Below are positions 28,975 to 39,143 of a DNA stretch of 64,000 nucleotides, in pieces (position 1 is the first letter of the stretch; every line of letters starts with the position of its first letter). The stretch spans positions 1,178,001 through 1,242,000 of the forward strand of contig NZ_CP040781.1 of assembly GCF_013463155.1 (NCBI RefSeq), given 5' to 3'. The translations under genes were made by a program, and so were the position numbers. A model generated the notes under the pieces. The model saw only the letters and a program-made list of their open reading frames with translations, did not search any database and had not been told where the DNA came from. This stretch comes from Staphylococcus sp. 17KM0847. GTDB lineage: Bacteria > Bacillota > Bacilli > Staphylococcales > Staphylococcaceae.

Positions 28975-29961
28975 CTACCCTTCATATTTATACATTGGTC
29001 TTGTTTGTGATTCATTGTTTAAAATAGATTTTACTTGTTCGATATCCGCACGTAAGCCTTTAAAAAAACTATTAAAACCATAAAGCGCACTCAACCCACC
29101 AGCTGATTCATCAAATGTAATAACCTGTGGATTTTTTGTCTTAATTGCTTTTTTCAAGTCACGCATTGCGGCATCTTTATAACCGATCTTATCAACTAAA
29201 CCATTGCTTTTGGCTTGTTGTGCACTATAAATACGTCCATCTGCTAATCTTCTCACTTTAGATTCTGACATATCACGTCCATCTACAATCACTTTGATAA
29301 ATTGATCATAACTATCTTTGTTAATAGATTGTAGAATATCACGTTCTTCTTGTGTCATTTCTTTTGACGGGCTCATAATATCTTTATGTTCTCCTGATTT
29401 AATCGTATTTGTTTTTACACCTAGACGATTTAAAAGCTCTGAATAGTCTATGGATTCGGAAATCACACCAATTGAGCCAGTTAGTGTTTGAGGTCCTGCA
29501 TAAATTTTGTCCGCAGGCGCTGAAATATAGTAGCCCCCTGAAGCAGCTAAAGTTTCCATTTGAACGTATATTGTCTTACCTGACTTTTTAACTTCTTTTA
29601 ACTTTTGATAAAATTCATCACTTTCATATGTACTTCCACCGGGACTGTTAACCGTCAATAATACGCCTTTAATGCTTTTATCCCGTTTAATCGTATCTAA
29701 TTGTTTCAATGCTGCTTGATGGTCATAACCACTACTTCCAAATAAACCTCCACTACCCATATCAATAATTTCACCATTCACTGCAATTTGTGCAATTTGT
29801 TTAGATGTATCACCTTCTTCAATGACTGTACTCGGTGCGTCCTTCATTATCGAAAAACTTGGACTGAATAACGATGAAGCAAGTGTTGTTACTGTACTTA
29901 CCAAAATACCACTCAAAACGATAACAATCGCTAATATAATTGCTACAATTCTTTTGGACAT
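28975..29961 (-). CDS. sppA: Signal peptide peptidase SppA (S49)
   Basis: Membrane-anchored serine protease clearing leftover signal peptides. The 328-residue protein has an N-terminal membrane helix (4-29), then the protease fold. Ser141 (LAASGGYYIS) and Lys193 (SGEHKDIM) form the Ser-Lys dyad, aligning with B. subtilis SppA Ser147/Lys199. GGGGAG lies eight bases before the ATG. First gene of the sppA-RDD-tpx unit. Confidence 0.95.
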   Translation of the reverse strand: MSKRIVAIILAIVIVLSGILVSTVTTLASSLFSPSFSIMKDAPSTVIEEGDTSKQIAQIAVNGEIIDMGSGGLFGSSGYDHQAALKQLDTIKRDKSIKGVLLTVNSPGGSTYESDEFYQKLKEVKKSGKTIYVQMETLAASGGYYISAPADKIYAGPQTLTGSIGVISESIDYSELLNRLGVKTNTIKSGEHKDIMSPSKEMTQEERDILQSINKDSYDQFIKVIVDGRDMSESKVRRLADGRIYSAQQAKSNGLVDKIGYKDAAMRDLKKAIKTKNPQVITFDESAGGLSALYGFNSFFKGLRADIEQVKSILNNESQTRPMYKYEG

Positions 29962-30040
29962 TATTTATTCTCCCCTTTCTCTATGTCATTATCATAACAA
30001 AATCATTGCTCAATTAAATAATCAAATTATAAATCCCACG

Positions 30041-30082
30041 AAAAAAAATCGCTATATGCCTCAATGATTCAGCATATAACGA
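30041..30082 (-). terminator. Terminator after the TauE/SafE gene
   Basis: TCGCTATATGC pairs with GCATATAACGA (one G-U on the minus strand), followed there by eight T. It separates the permease from sppA. Confidence 0.8.
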
Positions 30083-30100
30083 CTTATTATTTATTCTATT

Positions 30101-30880
30101 TTACAGTAGCATACTTTGCAAATAGTCAAATACATTTTTAATTATAAGAATAAACGTCACAATAATAAATAATACTTTAACATAACCTACACCATATTTG
30201 AGTGCAAACCATGCCCCTGTATATGAACCCGCAACCATACTCAAAGCCATAGTTAAGCCATAAACATAATCAACATGCCCAAGGTATATAAATAAAGTTA
30301 AAGCACCAATATTTGATGCAAAATTTAGAACTTTGGCATTTCCGGCAGCGCTTAAAAAGTCAAAGCCCACAAAGAGAAAAGCAAACATGAGAAAAGACCC
30401 TGTACCTCCACCGAGAAACCCATCATAAAAAGCAATCAGTAGTAATACAGCGATAAATGCAATAAACTTAACGATAGAAAGCTTTTGATATGTACGAATG
30501 TGACCCCAATCTTTTTTTACTAGAGTATATATAAGGACACCGCTTAATATAATAATCACTAAAGGTTTAAGTAGTTCAGCAGGTAAATAAACAGCAAGTA
30601 TCGCTCCACATACAGCTACTAAAAAAGAAAAAGGGAAAACTTTTGCTACAAAACCTAAATCTACTTTACCCGATCTCAAAAAACGTACTGCACTTGTAAA
30701 AGATCCAAATGCACTTGCGAGTTTATTGGTACCAAGTGCTGTTGCGGGTGGCATACCTATCGCAAGTAGTGCAGGTATAGATATTAATCCCCCACCTCCA
30801 ACAACAGCATCAATAAAGGCAGCTAAAAAGCCTAATGAAATAACCACAAATATTAATGACCCATCCCATTCCATCAACAT
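30101..30880 (-). CDS. TauE/SafE-family membrane permease
   Basis: Probable exporter of sulfite or organosulfur/organic anions. The 259-residue protein has about eight spans and the family's half-repeat motifs: GFLAAFIDAVVGGGGLISIPALL near the start and FYDGFLGGGTGSF at mid-protein. GTNK at 51-54 (ALGTNKLASAFGS) is also typical. It directly follows thiI (28-base gap) and could be co-transcribed with the cysteine desulfurase and thiI, linking it to sulfur handling; that link is inference. Confidence 0.85.
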   Translation of the reverse strand: MLMEWDGSLIFVVISLGFLAAFIDAVVGGGGLISIPALLAIGMPPATALGTNKLASAFGSFTSAVRFLRSGKVDLGFVAKVFPFSFLVAVCGAILAVYLPAELLKPLVIIILSGVLIYTLVKKDWGHIRTYQKLSIVKFIAFIAVLLLIAFYDGFLGGGTGSFLMFAFLFVGFDFLSAAGNAKVLNFASNIGALTLFIYLGHVDYVYGLTMALSMVAGSYTGAWFALKYGVGYVKVLFIIVTFILIIKNVFDYLQSMLL

Positions 30881-30908
30881 GTGAACATCCCCTTTTTAAT
30901 GATATTGT

Positions 30909-32129
30909 TTATAACAAATCATCATGCCATATCTCTTTTTCTTCTTGATGTGCATTATAATTTTTATCAATAACTAAAGTTTCAATATTAGCCACTGCAT
31001 CATTTAACATTTCCTCAAAATCAAAACCTGATTCATACTTTAAAACTTTATCATATTGTGGCTCTGTTACCGGATGTTTAGGTGTAAAAATCGTACAGCA
31101 ATCTTCAAATGGCTGAATAGATGTTTCAAATGTACCAATGGCTTTAGCTTTTATCACAATTTCTTCTTTATCCAATGACAATAACGGACGTAAAATCGGT
31201 GTTGATGTCACGGCGTTTATTGCATACATGCTTTTTAAAGTTTGACTTGCAACTTGACCTAAGTTTTCTCCATTTACAATAGCATCTGCGCCTACTTGAT
31301 GTGCGACTTTGTCAGCGATACGCAACATCATACGACGTGTTGATGTCATTGTATAACGCTCATGAACGACTTTATGAATCTGTTTTTGCACTTCTGTAAA
31401 CGGTACAATATGAAGTTTAATTGCACCAACACGTTCTGCCATAATACGTGTCAATTCAATCACTTTTTGTTTTGCTTTTTCACTTGTAAAGGGTGGACTA
31501 TGAAAATGAATGGCTTCTATAGTCACGCCTCGACGCATTACTTCCATACCTGCAACTGGAGAATCAATACCTCCTGATAACATCAGTAATGTCTTGCCAC
31601 CTGTACCTACCGGTAATCCTCCGATAGCTTGTATAACACGATCATACATATAAACTGCATCTAAACGTACTTCAACCATAATTTGATGCATAGGTTTTCG
31701 AACATCTACATGCAAACCTGTCGTATTTTTTAAAATCTCTCCACCTACCATGCGTTGAATGGCAAATGTTTCATATTCAAATTGTTTATCGCTTCGTTTC
31801 ACTTCGATTTTAAAGCTATCTCCTGATGTATAACTTTTTGCGAATTGAACAGCATATTGATAAATGGCATCCATTGTTTTATCAATTTTTAACACTGGAC
31901 TGATCGAATGAACACCGTATACCTTTGAAATACGTGTCATCATCTCTTCTACATCCGCATGTGGCTCAAGCTGAATATACATACGATCACGATTGGCTTT
32001 TACTTCATAACCTTGCAAAGGCATTAATGCACGTTTTACATTAGAACGCAATTGATTAACAAATGTTTTTCTGTTTCCTCCTTTTAGTGTAAGCTCTCCA
32101 TAACGTACAAGAATATGATCATATATCAT
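30909..32129 (-). CDS. thiI: tRNA 4-thiouridine synthetase ThiI
   Basis: Adenylates and thiolates U8 of tRNA, and in some bacteria supports thiazole synthesis. The 406-residue protein has an N-terminal ferredoxin-like domain, THUMP (about 60-165) and a PP-loop ATPase with SGGIDSP (185-191). It lacks the C-terminal rhodanese domain of E. coli ThiI, as is usual in Firmicutes, where the neighbouring desulfurase delivers sulfur. Cysteines in [13 protein letters not shown] may matter. Its ATG directly abuts the desulfurase stop codon. Confidence 0.96.
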   Translation of the reverse strand: MIYDHILVRYGELTLKGGNRKTFVNQLRSNVKRALMPLQGYEVKANRDRMYIQLEPHADVEEMMTRISKVYGVHSISPVLKIDKTMDAIYQYAVQFAKSYTSGDSFKIEVKRSDKQFEYETFAIQRMVGGEILKNTTGLHVDVRKPMHQIMVEVRLDAVYMYDRVIQAIGGLPVGTGGKTLLMLSGGIDSPVAGMEVMRRGVTIEAIHFHSPPFTSEKAKQKVIELTRIMAERVGAIKLHIVPFTEVQKQIHKVVHERYTMTSTRRMMLRIADKVAHQVGADAIVNGENLGQVASQTLKSMYAINAVTSTPILRPLLSLDKEEIVIKAKAIGTFETSIQPFEDCCTIFTPKHPVTEPQYDKVLKYESGFDFEEMLNDAVANIETLVIDKNYNAHQEEKEIWHDDLL

Positions 32130-33263
32130 TTATTGTAACAACTCCTTCACTTGTTCATACACTTTTTCGAACGCTTCACCAAACCCTGCTATATCTTCTT
32201 TCGTTGTATAGCGATCAAATGATAAGCGGATACTTCCTAAAATTCGAGATACCTCTATACCCATGGCTTCCAGTACTTCATTCACTTTAGCTTGTTTTGA
32301 AGAACACGCGCTTGTCGTTGAAACCATCACACCTTGCTTTGAGAATGCATTGACAAGCACTTCGCCACGAACGCCTGGAAATGCAATGTTTAGAATATGC
32401 GGTGAGGATGAATCTGGCGAGTTGATATATACGCCCTCATACGAATTCACAATATCACGTATCTGTTTATTAATGTCTGTTAACTGTTTCATCAACTCAA
32501 AACGATAATCCTCTGCTAAGCGTATCGCCTTAGCACATGATACATCCATAGGTACATTGACTGTCCCACTACGCAAATTATACTCTTGACCGCCCCCATG
32601 TATCGTCGGTTGAACATTGTGCATATTTTTCAAAATAAGCAACCCTTGCCCTTTTAATCCATTAAACTTATGGCCGCTTAAAGCCATACTATCTACAGAT
32701 TGAGTCATCAATGGATATTTCCCTAATGCTTGAACAGCATCAACATGAAAGTGAATTTTAGGATAATCTTTCAATAATTTAGCAATATCTTCGATGGGTT
32801 GAACTTGTCCCATAATATTATTGACATGCATACACGTTACCAATATGACATCGGAAGATAGTAATGTTTTTAAGTGGTTTAAATCGATTTTACCCTCTGC
32901 TGTAATATTGACATATTTAATGATAAATCCCTCTGTTTCAAGAGAACGTAAAACTTCTAAAACAGATGGGTGTTCTAATACGGAGGTAATTAAAGTACGA
33001 CCAAAATGCTTCTTTTGATACGCTACGCCCTTTAAAGCGATATTATTTGATTCAGTGGCGCCACTCGTAAATATAATTGTCTCTTCATCAAGATGTAGTA
33101 CTCTTTTAATTTGGTCACGTGCTTGCTGTAATAAACGTGCTGCTTCCTGTCCTTTGTCATGGGGGCTATTAGGATTAAAATAAAACTGTTGGTTGACTTT
33201 CATATAACTTTCTAATACTGAAGCATCCGGTTTTGTCGTTGCTGCATTGTCAAAGTAAAGCAT
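32130..33263 (-). CDS. Cysteine desulfurase (NifS/IscS-like, ThiI partner)
   Basis: PLP enzyme taking sulfur from cysteine as a persulfide. The 377-residue protein has PLP Lys199 in MALSGHKFNGLKG and catalytic Cys320 in STTSACSSKQ, on the long mobile loop of group I enzymes. It immediately precedes thiI with no gap, as NifZ-ThiI in Bacillus, so it most likely supplies sulfur for s4U in tRNA rather than general Fe-S assembly. Confidence 0.94.
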   Translation of the reverse strand: MLYFDNAATTKPDASVLESYMKVNQQFYFNPNSPHDKGQEAARLLQQARDQIKRVLHLDEETIIFTSGATESNNIALKGVAYQKKHFGRTLITSVLEHPSVLEVLRSLETEGFIIKYVNITAEGKIDLNHLKTLLSSDVILVTCMHVNNIMGQVQPIEDIAKLLKDYPKIHFHVDAVQALGKYPLMTQSVDSMALSGHKFNGLKGQGLLILKNMHNVQPTIHGGGQEYNLRSGTVNVPMDVSCAKAIRLAEDYRFELMKQLTDINKQIRDIVNSYEGVYINSPDSSSPHILNIAFPGVRGEVLVNAFSKQGVMVSTTSACSSKQAKVNEVLEAMGIEVSRILGSIRLSFDRYTTKEDIAGFGEAFEKVYEQVKELLQ

Positions 33264-33353
33264 ATTGCTAAGACTCCTTCACAAAATAATCATTATCTCA
33301 TTGTACTATATCTCATATCAAAATGAATAGGTAAATGATTAAAACAACATTTA

Positions 33354-33392
33354 AAAAACGCTCCTAATACATGTTTGCATTAAGAGCGTTTT
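33354..33392 (-). terminator. Terminator after ezrA
   Basis: AAAACGCTC pairs with GAGCGTTTT, extended by TAAT/ATTA pairs, followed on the minus strand by a T-run. It ends three bases before the ezrA stop. Confidence 0.8.
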
Positions 33393-33395
33393 AAA

Positions 33396-35096
33396 TTAAG
33401 ATTGTTGTGCCATAACTTCTCGTTCAATATGTTGACTGATGCCCGGTTCCACACGCTCAAGTGCTTGTTCTGAAATCTCACTTGAACGTTTATAGCGATT
33501 GTTTTTAAAGAGACGTTCTGCTTCGTTTAAACTCTTATCAAGTTCGTGGTTATCTTTACGATATCTATTGCCATACTGGATTAACTTTTCAGCATATACC
33601 GCATTAATCAAAACATCATTAGCCTCGTCTTCGAATTTATTCATTTGTAAAACAACTTTATTCACTTTATCTTTCAGTTGCTGAACATTAATAGGTCTTT
33701 CACTAAATCGTTTGTTGACTTCTCTCACTTCGTAGTCAATTTCATTTTTTAAAATAATAAAGCGTTCTGGTACGCTAGTTAAGTTAGATGCAAGTAAACG
33801 TCGATAGATTTCTTCTTTTTTACTTTGAACACGTAAAATATGTTCTTCCGCTTCTGCTTCATCTTCTCTTAGTGAAATGAGATGATTCTGCAGTTTTTCT
33901 TGCTTATCATTAATGACTTCAACATGATCTTCAATATATTTCAAGTTATCTTGTACTTCACTATAACGCACTGCAGATTTTGACATTTCTAATAAAATTT
34001 CATCATACACTGCAATAAGATTTTGAATTTCATTTTCAAACTGGCGTACATTTTGAATATCACTTTCGTTAATATAATAATTTTCTCTCACATATTCAAT
34101 CTCAGTTTGTAGTGTATAGTTCATATCTTTGGCATGAAATAGATCAGTTGTAATACGCTCTTTGGATTCTTCTACCGCATTTTTAGAGGTCACTTCATGT
34201 TCAATCAAGTCATACATTTCATCTAACTGGCGATTAATCTCCTCTAACTTATCATTTGCTGCGTCAAGTTCTAAACGACTAATCATCGGTTCTACAAAAC
34301 TTAATTCTGTTTTCAAAGTTTGTAATGTACTGTCTACCTTAACATGATCTAAGTCATAGCCTTCAACTTTTAAATCACGCACACCATATTTTAAATCTTG
34401 GAATTGACCCGGTAACTCTTTTTGAGATTCACGAATCAATTCTGGTATTTCTGCCATATCTTGTTGTAAATAATGAATATCATCATTTAAGTTTTTCACT
34501 TGTGTATGTGCTTCTTGATAATTCCCTGCATCTTTCAGCTCCTGATAACGCTCAATTTCAGGTTCAAATGTTTCGATTTCTTGCTCAAGCGGTGCCGCAG
34601 CTTCACCGAATTGATGACGATTTGCAAGGACATCTCTTTTTAATTTACGATGTGCCTCTTTAACTTTTTCAAACAAGCCATCACTCTCTTCGTGTACTTT
34701 ACACACCTCATCTGCTTGGTGAATTAATGTTTTATGTTTCGCTTCATATTCATCCATTAAACCATGTGCATCATCAATCTCTGTCTGTGCTTGAGAAAAC
34801 TTAAACTTATCCAGTGTCACTTCAGCCTCGTGTATTTTTTCATCTACCGGTGCAAGGTAATCGTTCGTTGCTTCTGTCCATGCTTGACGAAGGGCTTCAT
34901 ATTGTGTTTTTGTTTCTCCTGATAAGTTTAATTGTTTTAACTTTTCTAAGCTCTCATCATACGACAACTTATTAAGTTCTGTTCGGCGCGTTTCAGCAGT
35001 TTGAATTATTGTTCTCTTATTGGAACGCATATAAAATAGAATACTGATACCAATTAAAATAATGACGATAATTGCTAGTATGATATACAATAACAT
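33396..35096 (-). CDS. ezrA: Septation ring formation regulator EzrA
   Basis: Membrane-tethered protein linking FtsZ to septal wall synthesis. The 566-residue protein has one N-terminal membrane helix ([20 protein letters not shown]) and a cytoplasmic body of spectrin-like coiled coils. The conserved C-terminal patch YGNRYRKDN and [11 protein letters not shown], near the end, is the septal-localisation region of the family. The ATG at 35096 aligns with known starts; a GTG two codons upstream is in frame. Monocistronic, divergent from the fRMsr gene. Confidence 0.96.
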   Translation of the reverse strand: MLLYIILAIIVIILIGISILFYMRSNKRTIIQTAETRRTELNKLSYDESLEKLKQLNLSGETKTQYEALRQAWTEATNDYLAPVDEKIHEAEVTLDKFKFSQAQTEIDDAHGLMDEYEAKHKTLIHQADEVCKVHEESDGLFEKVKEAHRKLKRDVLANRHQFGEAAAPLEQEIETFEPEIERYQELKDAGNYQEAHTQVKNLNDDIHYLQQDMAEIPELIRESQKELPGQFQDLKYGVRDLKVEGYDLDHVKVDSTLQTLKTELSFVEPMISRLELDAANDKLEEINRQLDEMYDLIEHEVTSKNAVEESKERITTDLFHAKDMNYTLQTEIEYVRENYYINESDIQNVRQFENEIQNLIAVYDEILLEMSKSAVRYSEVQDNLKYIEDHVEVINDKQEKLQNHLISLREDEAEAEEHILRVQSKKEEIYRRLLASNLTSVPERFIILKNEIDYEVREVNKRFSERPINVQQLKDKVNKVVLQMNKFEDEANDVLINAVYAEKLIQYGNRYRKDNHELDKSLNEAERLFKNNRYKRSSEISEQALERVEPGISQHIEREVMAQQS

Positions 35097-35277
35097 GTCC
35101 ACTCTTCTCCTCCTAAATCCATAAAACCATTATAACGTAATTTATCATGGCATTAAATCGAAATTGTAAAAAAATCAATAGTTCCTCTATTTTTATTGTA
35201 GAAATATCAGAAGATTGCACGAAAGTAATGGACACGCTATAATATTTTAAAAATTTAAGTTAAAGTGAGTGAATAAT

Positions 35278-35736
35278 ATGACAGTCAAATCAACTGACTA
35301 CGCTTTATTAGCACGACAACTCGATGCATTGTTGACAGATGAAACAGATTTAATTGCAAATTTGAGTAATACATCTGCATTATTAAATGAAAACCTTTCA
35401 AATATTAATTGGGTAGGATTCTACCTCATTAAAAATGAAGCTTTAATTCTTGGTCCATTCCAAGGTAAACCTGCCTGCGTCCATATTGAAATAGGTCGAG
35501 GTGTCTGTGGAACAGCGGTTCAAAAAAATGAAATCCAACGTGTAGCGGATGTCCATGCTTTTCCCGGACATATTGCATGTGATGCAGCGAGTCAGTCTGA
35601 AATTGTAATTCCATTCCATAAAAATGGACAAATTATAGGTGTATTAGATATTGACGCACCTACTACAAATCGTTTTTCAGAATCTGATGAAAAAGGGTTA
35701 AAATCTATTGTTGATGTTTTAGAGCAACACTTGTAA
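35278..35736 (+). CDS. Free methionine-(R)-sulfoxide reductase (GAF type)
   Basis: Reduces free methionine-R-sulfoxide. The GAF-domain protein has 152 residues. Cys67, Cys77 and Cys101 have spacings of 10 and 24, identical to the catalytic Cys84/94/118 of E. coli fRMsr, so it is an enzyme and not a sensor GAF. Other signatures: NWVGFYL, GPFQGKPAC and IPFHKNGQIIGVLDID. The ATG at 35278 lies eight bases after GTGAG. It sits directly upstream of the rpsD promoter on the same strand. Confidence 0.92.
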   Translation: MTVKSTDYALLARQLDALLTDETDLIANLSNTSALLNENLSNINWVGFYLIKNEALILGPFQGKPACVHIEIGRGVCGTAVQKNEIQRVADVHAFPGHIACDAASQSEIVIPFHKNGQIIGVLDIDAPTTNRFSESDEKGLKSIVDVLEQHL

Positions 35737-35748
35737 AACTTTTATGTG

Positions 35749-35776
35749 TTGACATTTCTCACTAAACTGTTACAAT
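35749..35776 (+). promoter_or_regulatory. rpsD promoter
   Basis: TTGACA (35749-35754), 16-base spacer, TACAAT (35771-35776). It lies past the fRMsr stop and implies transcription from about 35783, giving an untranslated leader of about 180 bases. Confidence 0.75.
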
Positions 35777-35782
35777 GTTCTT

Positions 35783-35962
35783 TGTGTGAATAAACGAAAA
35801 TAGCAGTTAAATATTGATAGGCGCTATGGTGTTCCCAAAGTGGGCGTGCCGTGTAACCAGAGCTATGAGGCGAGGACACATAAAACACTATATCCTATTC
35901 GAGCATTTAACACTCTTTTTTGTTTTTTCATAACAACAAAAAAGAAAAAGGAGGAGTCTTCT
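35783..35962 (+). ncRNA. Probable S4-binding leader of rpsD
   Basis: A 180-base structured leader. It is rich in G/C for this genome around 35820-35880 (GGCGCTATGGTGTTCCC, GTGGGCGTGCC, GAGCTATGAGGCGAGGA), with several short complementary blocks. A second hairpin of T-rich and A-rich arms (CTTTTTTG/CAAAAAAG, about 35921-35946) lies before the GGAGGAG site. In Bacillus, rpsD is repressed by S4 binding such a leader; the fold here has not been computed. Confidence 0.65.
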
Positions 35963-36565
35963 ATGGCTCGATTCAGAGGTTCTAGCTGGAAAAAATCTCG
36001 TCGTTTAGGTATTTCATTATCAGGTACTGGTAAAGAATTAGACAAACGACCTTATGCACCAGGACAACACGGTCCTACACAACGTAAAAAATTATCAGAG
36101 TATGGTTTACAACTACGCGAAAAACAAAAACTTCGCTATTTATATGGTATGACTGAACGTCAATTCCATAACACATTTAAAATTGCTGGTAAGCAAGGTG
36201 GGGTTCATGGTGAGAACTTCATGATCTTACTTGCAAGCCGTTTAGACGCTGTTGTATATGCTTTAGGTTTAGCACGTACACGTCGTCAAGCACGTCAATT
36301 AGTAAACCATGGTCATATCTTAGTTGATGGTAAACGTGTTGACATTCCATCTTATACTTTAAAACCAGGTCAAGAGATTGCTGTGCGTGAAAAATCACAA
36401 AAATTAGCAATCATTGCTGAATCAGTTGAAATCAACAACTTTGTACCTGATTACTTAGAATTTGATGCAGACAACTTAAAAGGTTCATTCGTTCGTTTAC
36501 CTGAACGCAGCGAATTACCTGCTGAAATCAATGAACAATTAATCGTTGAGTATTACTCACGTTAA
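35963..36565 (+). CDS. rpsD: Ribosomal protein S4
   Basis: Primary 16S rRNA-binding protein that nucleates 30S assembly. The 200-residue protein begins [21 protein letters not shown] and contains the S4 RNA-binding domain ([22 protein letters not shown], about 93-114). It lacks the zinc cysteines of some S4 forms. The ATG at 35963 follows GGAGGAG. It is transcribed alone from a strong promoter with a long leader, matching the autoregulated rpsD of Bacillus. Confidence 0.98.
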   Translation: MARFRGSSWKKSRRLGISLSGTGKELDKRPYAPGQHGPTQRKKLSEYGLQLREKQKLRYLYGMTERQFHNTFKIAGKQGGVHGENFMILLASRLDAVVYALGLARTRRQARQLVNHGHILVDGKRVDIPSYTLKPGQEIAVREKSQKLAIIAESVEINNFVPDYLEFDADNLKGSFVRLPERSELPAEINEQLIVEYYSR

Positions 36566-36583
36566 GACTTTTTCATTGCGATC

Positions 36584-36620
36584 AAAACCCGAGTTTGGAT
36601 TATGCCTACTCGGGTTTTTT
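36584..36620 (+). terminator. Terminator after rpsD
   Basis: AAAACCCGAGT pairs with ACTCGGGTTTT, loop about 13 bases, followed by T residues. Confidence 0.85.
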
Positions 36621-36726
36621 GCTATTATTTTAACCAAACATTCATTCCACTACTCTCTCCCCTTTAAATTCATCATAAACTTTCCTATACTAGAAACAAC
36701 TTAAACGTAAAGGGGAATCCGTAATA

Positions 36727-37671
36727 ATGAATATTTTTACCGAACAACAAGTCACTTCTGCATATACTATGACAGATGCCATTCAAGATATTGAAAAACT
36801 TTTTAACAATATGGATGAGGTTCATCACGCCCCCCGTACTGTAATTCCAACTGGAAAAGGTGCAAAATCCATGCTTTATATGCCATGTATTCATCTTGGA
36901 AAACAACTTGGTATTATCAAAATTACAAGTATTACACCCGATAATCCACAATATAATCGTCCAACAACACAAGCCAACATTATTGTTACAGATTTACAAA
37001 CTGGCGAGCATGTCGCAAGTATTGATGGTAGTTATTTGACACGTTTACGCACGGGAGCATTGAGTGGTATCGCATCTAAATATTTAAGCCGAACAAATGC
37101 ACAAACACTCGGTATGATTGGTACTGGTGGTATGGCTTATGAACAACTTTTAGGCAATATTGAAGTGCGTCCTATTCATACTGTACTCCTTTATAACCGT
37201 ACATTAGATAAAGCAAAAGCTTTTCGTAAGCGCATTTTATCAGTACTTCCAAATTTGAATGTTGAAGTCATGACTGACGTTAAAGCATTAGTCAAACGTT
37301 CTGATATTATTAATTGCCAAACTCAGTCACTTACGCCTGTATTTGAATCAAGTGATGTAAAACTTGGCACACACATTAATGGTATTGGATCCTATCGTCC
37401 AGAAATGAAGGAGTTGGATTATCACCTTTTTCCAAAAGCATCACAAATTATTTTTGATGATATTCATGGTGTTAAAGAAGAGGCTGGAGAGTTTATTGAA
37501 GCACATAAAAAAGGGATCTTTTCGTTTGATGATATTGATGGCGACTTACAAAAAGTTTCTTTAGCGGGGAACGTGATACGTCAAGAAGATGATATTACTA
37601 TTTTCAAATGCGTAGGTGCTGCTCACTTTGATTTAGCTGTGGCCTTAGGCGCTTACGAAAAGTTAATATAA
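36727..37671 (+). CDS. Ornithine cyclodeaminase/mu-crystallin family protein
   Basis: NAD(P)-dependent enzyme of the OCD/AlaDH family; members make proline from ornithine, reduce ketimines or act like SbnB. The 314-residue protein has conserved Lys65 (GIIKITSI), the substrate motif GSYLTRLRTGALSG (101-114) and Rossmann GTGGMA (132-137). AAAGGGG precedes the ATG. It is transcribed alone, followed by a repeat element. I do not recall it at this site in S. aureus, and it has no pathway partner nearby, so the true substrate is open. Confidence 0.85.
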   Translation: MNIFTEQQVTSAYTMTDAIQDIEKLFNNMDEVHHAPRTVIPTGKGAKSMLYMPCIHLGKQLGIIKITSITPDNPQYNRPTTQANIIVTDLQTGEHVASIDGSYLTRLRTGALSGIASKYLSRTNAQTLGMIGTGGMAYEQLLGNIEVRPIHTVLLYNRTLDKAKAFRKRILSVLPNLNVEVMTDVKALVKRSDIINCQTQSLTPVFESSDVKLGTHINGIGSYRPEMKELDYHLFPKASQIIFDDIHGVKEEAGEFIEAHKKGIFSFDDIDGDLQKVSLAGNVIRQEDDITIFKCVGAAHFDLAVALGAYEKLI

Positions 37672-37689
37672 TACTACCATCTCTAAACA

Positions 37690-37815
37690 AAATAAGAGTT
37701 GGACAGAAAACGCATTTTTGTCCAAACTTTCGTAGCCCCACTCCAACAAAGGTGTCTAAAGTCAAAAAGGGTAATTCCTCTTTGACTTTAGACACTTATT
37801 GTCATTATGATGTCA
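37690..37815. repeat. Intergenic repeat, copy B (best hairpin)
   Basis: Shares CATTTTTG and CTTTCGTAG blocks with copy A. Its hairpin is a perfect 15-base stem (37752-37766 with 37781-37795, GTGTCTAAAGTCAAA and complement). It lies between the convergent OCD-like gene and GDPD and may also act as their terminator. Confidence 0.6.
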
Positions 37816-37848
37816 AAATGATAAAGCCGAATTACTTTAATATTTTTA

Positions 37849-38592
37849 TTATAATTTAAAAATTTCATTAGGTATATCTGTAATCACACCATCTACACCG
37901 AGCTGAATGAGTTTTTTAGCAGTCTGTATATCATTTACAGTATAAGGCATCACTTTTAAATGATGTTCATGTGCACGTTGAATAAACTTACGATTAACTA
38001 ATTGATAATTGGGATTGACGTAGTCCGCATACTGTGCAATTTCGTGAAATAAAGGCTGTTTTAGCCAATATTTCCGTTTGCTGATTAACACGCCGAGATG
38101 TATATATGGTATTTCTTGATGTAATGCTTTAATAAATGATTGGTCAAAAGACTGAACAATTATTCGATTGTTTGGGAATGGATGGTATTTTATCTTTTGT
38201 ATCAATGTTTCTTTTATACCTGCATAAATTTTAGGTTTTTTCACTTCTATTAACAAGGTTTTAGAGTAATTTTTACATAATGTTAATATTTCATCAAAAG
38301 TCATAATAGAAATACCCAATGTATAATCTAATTGATTAGCAAATTGAAATGATCGAAGCTGATCTAATGTAAGATCTTTAATAGCCCCTTTTCCATTAGA
38401 TGTACGGTCAATCGTATCATCATGAATGCCTACAAGTACACCATCTTTTGTCATATGTAAGTCAATCTCTAACATATCAATATGCTGACTTAATGCAGCT
38501 TGATACGCTAATTTTGTATTTTCTGGATAACGACGTGAGAGACCTCGATGTGCAATAATCTGAAATCCTTTATGTGGTCTTGCCAGTTTCAT
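37849..38592 (-). CDS. Glycerophosphodiester phosphodiesterase
   Basis: Hydrolyses glycerophosphodiesters to sn-glycerol-3-phosphate and an alcohol. The 247-residue GDPD TIM barrel has catalytic-type HRG (15-17) with PENT (24-27), acidic metal ligands in LEIDLHMTKDGVLVGIHDDTIDR and C-terminal GVDGVITDIP. There is no signal peptide or membrane helix, so it is cytoplasmic. The ATG at 38592 is seven bases after AAGGAAG, better than an ATG six codons upstream. Divergent from osmC. Confidence 0.92.
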   Translation of the reverse strand: MKLARPHKGFQIIAHRGLSRRYPENTKLAYQAALSQHIDMLEIDLHMTKDGVLVGIHDDTIDRTSNGKGAIKDLTLDQLRSFQFANQLDYTLGISIMTFDEILTLCKNYSKTLLIEVKKPKIYAGIKETLIQKIKYHPFPNNRIIVQSFDQSFIKALHQEIPYIHLGVLISKRKYWLKQPLFHEIAQYADYVNPNYQLVNRKFIQRAHEHHLKVMPYTVNDIQTAKKLIQLGVDGVITDIPNEIFKL

Positions 38593-38668
38593 AATGTTTC
38601 TTCCTTTCATTTTTCTTGCTCATTCACTACACTTAAGTTAAACATATCATAGATTGGAGTGAATTGCT

Positions 38669-39127
38669 TTGATACAACATCATTTTCCTGTCACAGTCAA
38701 ATGGCAAGGTGGACGAGATAGTGTTGGACACTTAGATGGTGACACTATTCACCATGATGTTTCTATCCCTGACACTCTTGGTGGCACAGGAGTCGGTACA
38801 AATCCTGATGAGCTTCTTGTCAGTGCTGCTGCAAGCTGTATGACTATCTCCCTCGCTGCAACACTTGAACGTGCAAAATTTAATCCCCTTCAAATTAATA
38901 TGCAATCTTCCGGCGAAGCAGAACTACATAATGGAAAATTTAGAATGTGCAATATTAACCATATCGCTGTTATTACGTTAGCAGATGAAATAGAACGTCA
39001 AAAATTACAACAACGTATGGATCGCCTTCTCATGGTTGCTGACAAAAATTGTATGGTCTCTAATAGCTTAAGAGGTAATGTTTCAATTAATATCAATGCT
39101 ATACTACAAGTTGAAACAATAGATTAA
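38669..39127 (+). CDS. OsmC/Ohr-family peroxide-related protein
   Basis: Family members reduce organic hydroperoxides through two cysteines. The 152-residue protein has the first Cys in AAASCMTISLA and the second in ADKNCMVSNSLRG, the usual OsmC positions. It starts at TTG nine bases after GGAG; no ATG fits. YhfA-like subgroup is likely from the length. Monocistronic between GDPD and the aminotransferase. Confidence 0.85.
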   Translation: MIQHHFPVTVKWQGGRDSVGHLDGDTIHHDVSIPDTLGGTGVGTNPDELLVSAAASCMTISLAATLERAKFNPLQINMQSSGEAELHNGKFRMCNINHIAVITLADEIERQKLQQRMDRLLMVADKNCMVSNSLRGNVSININAILQVETID

Positions 39128-39143
39128 ACTTACATCTATAATA

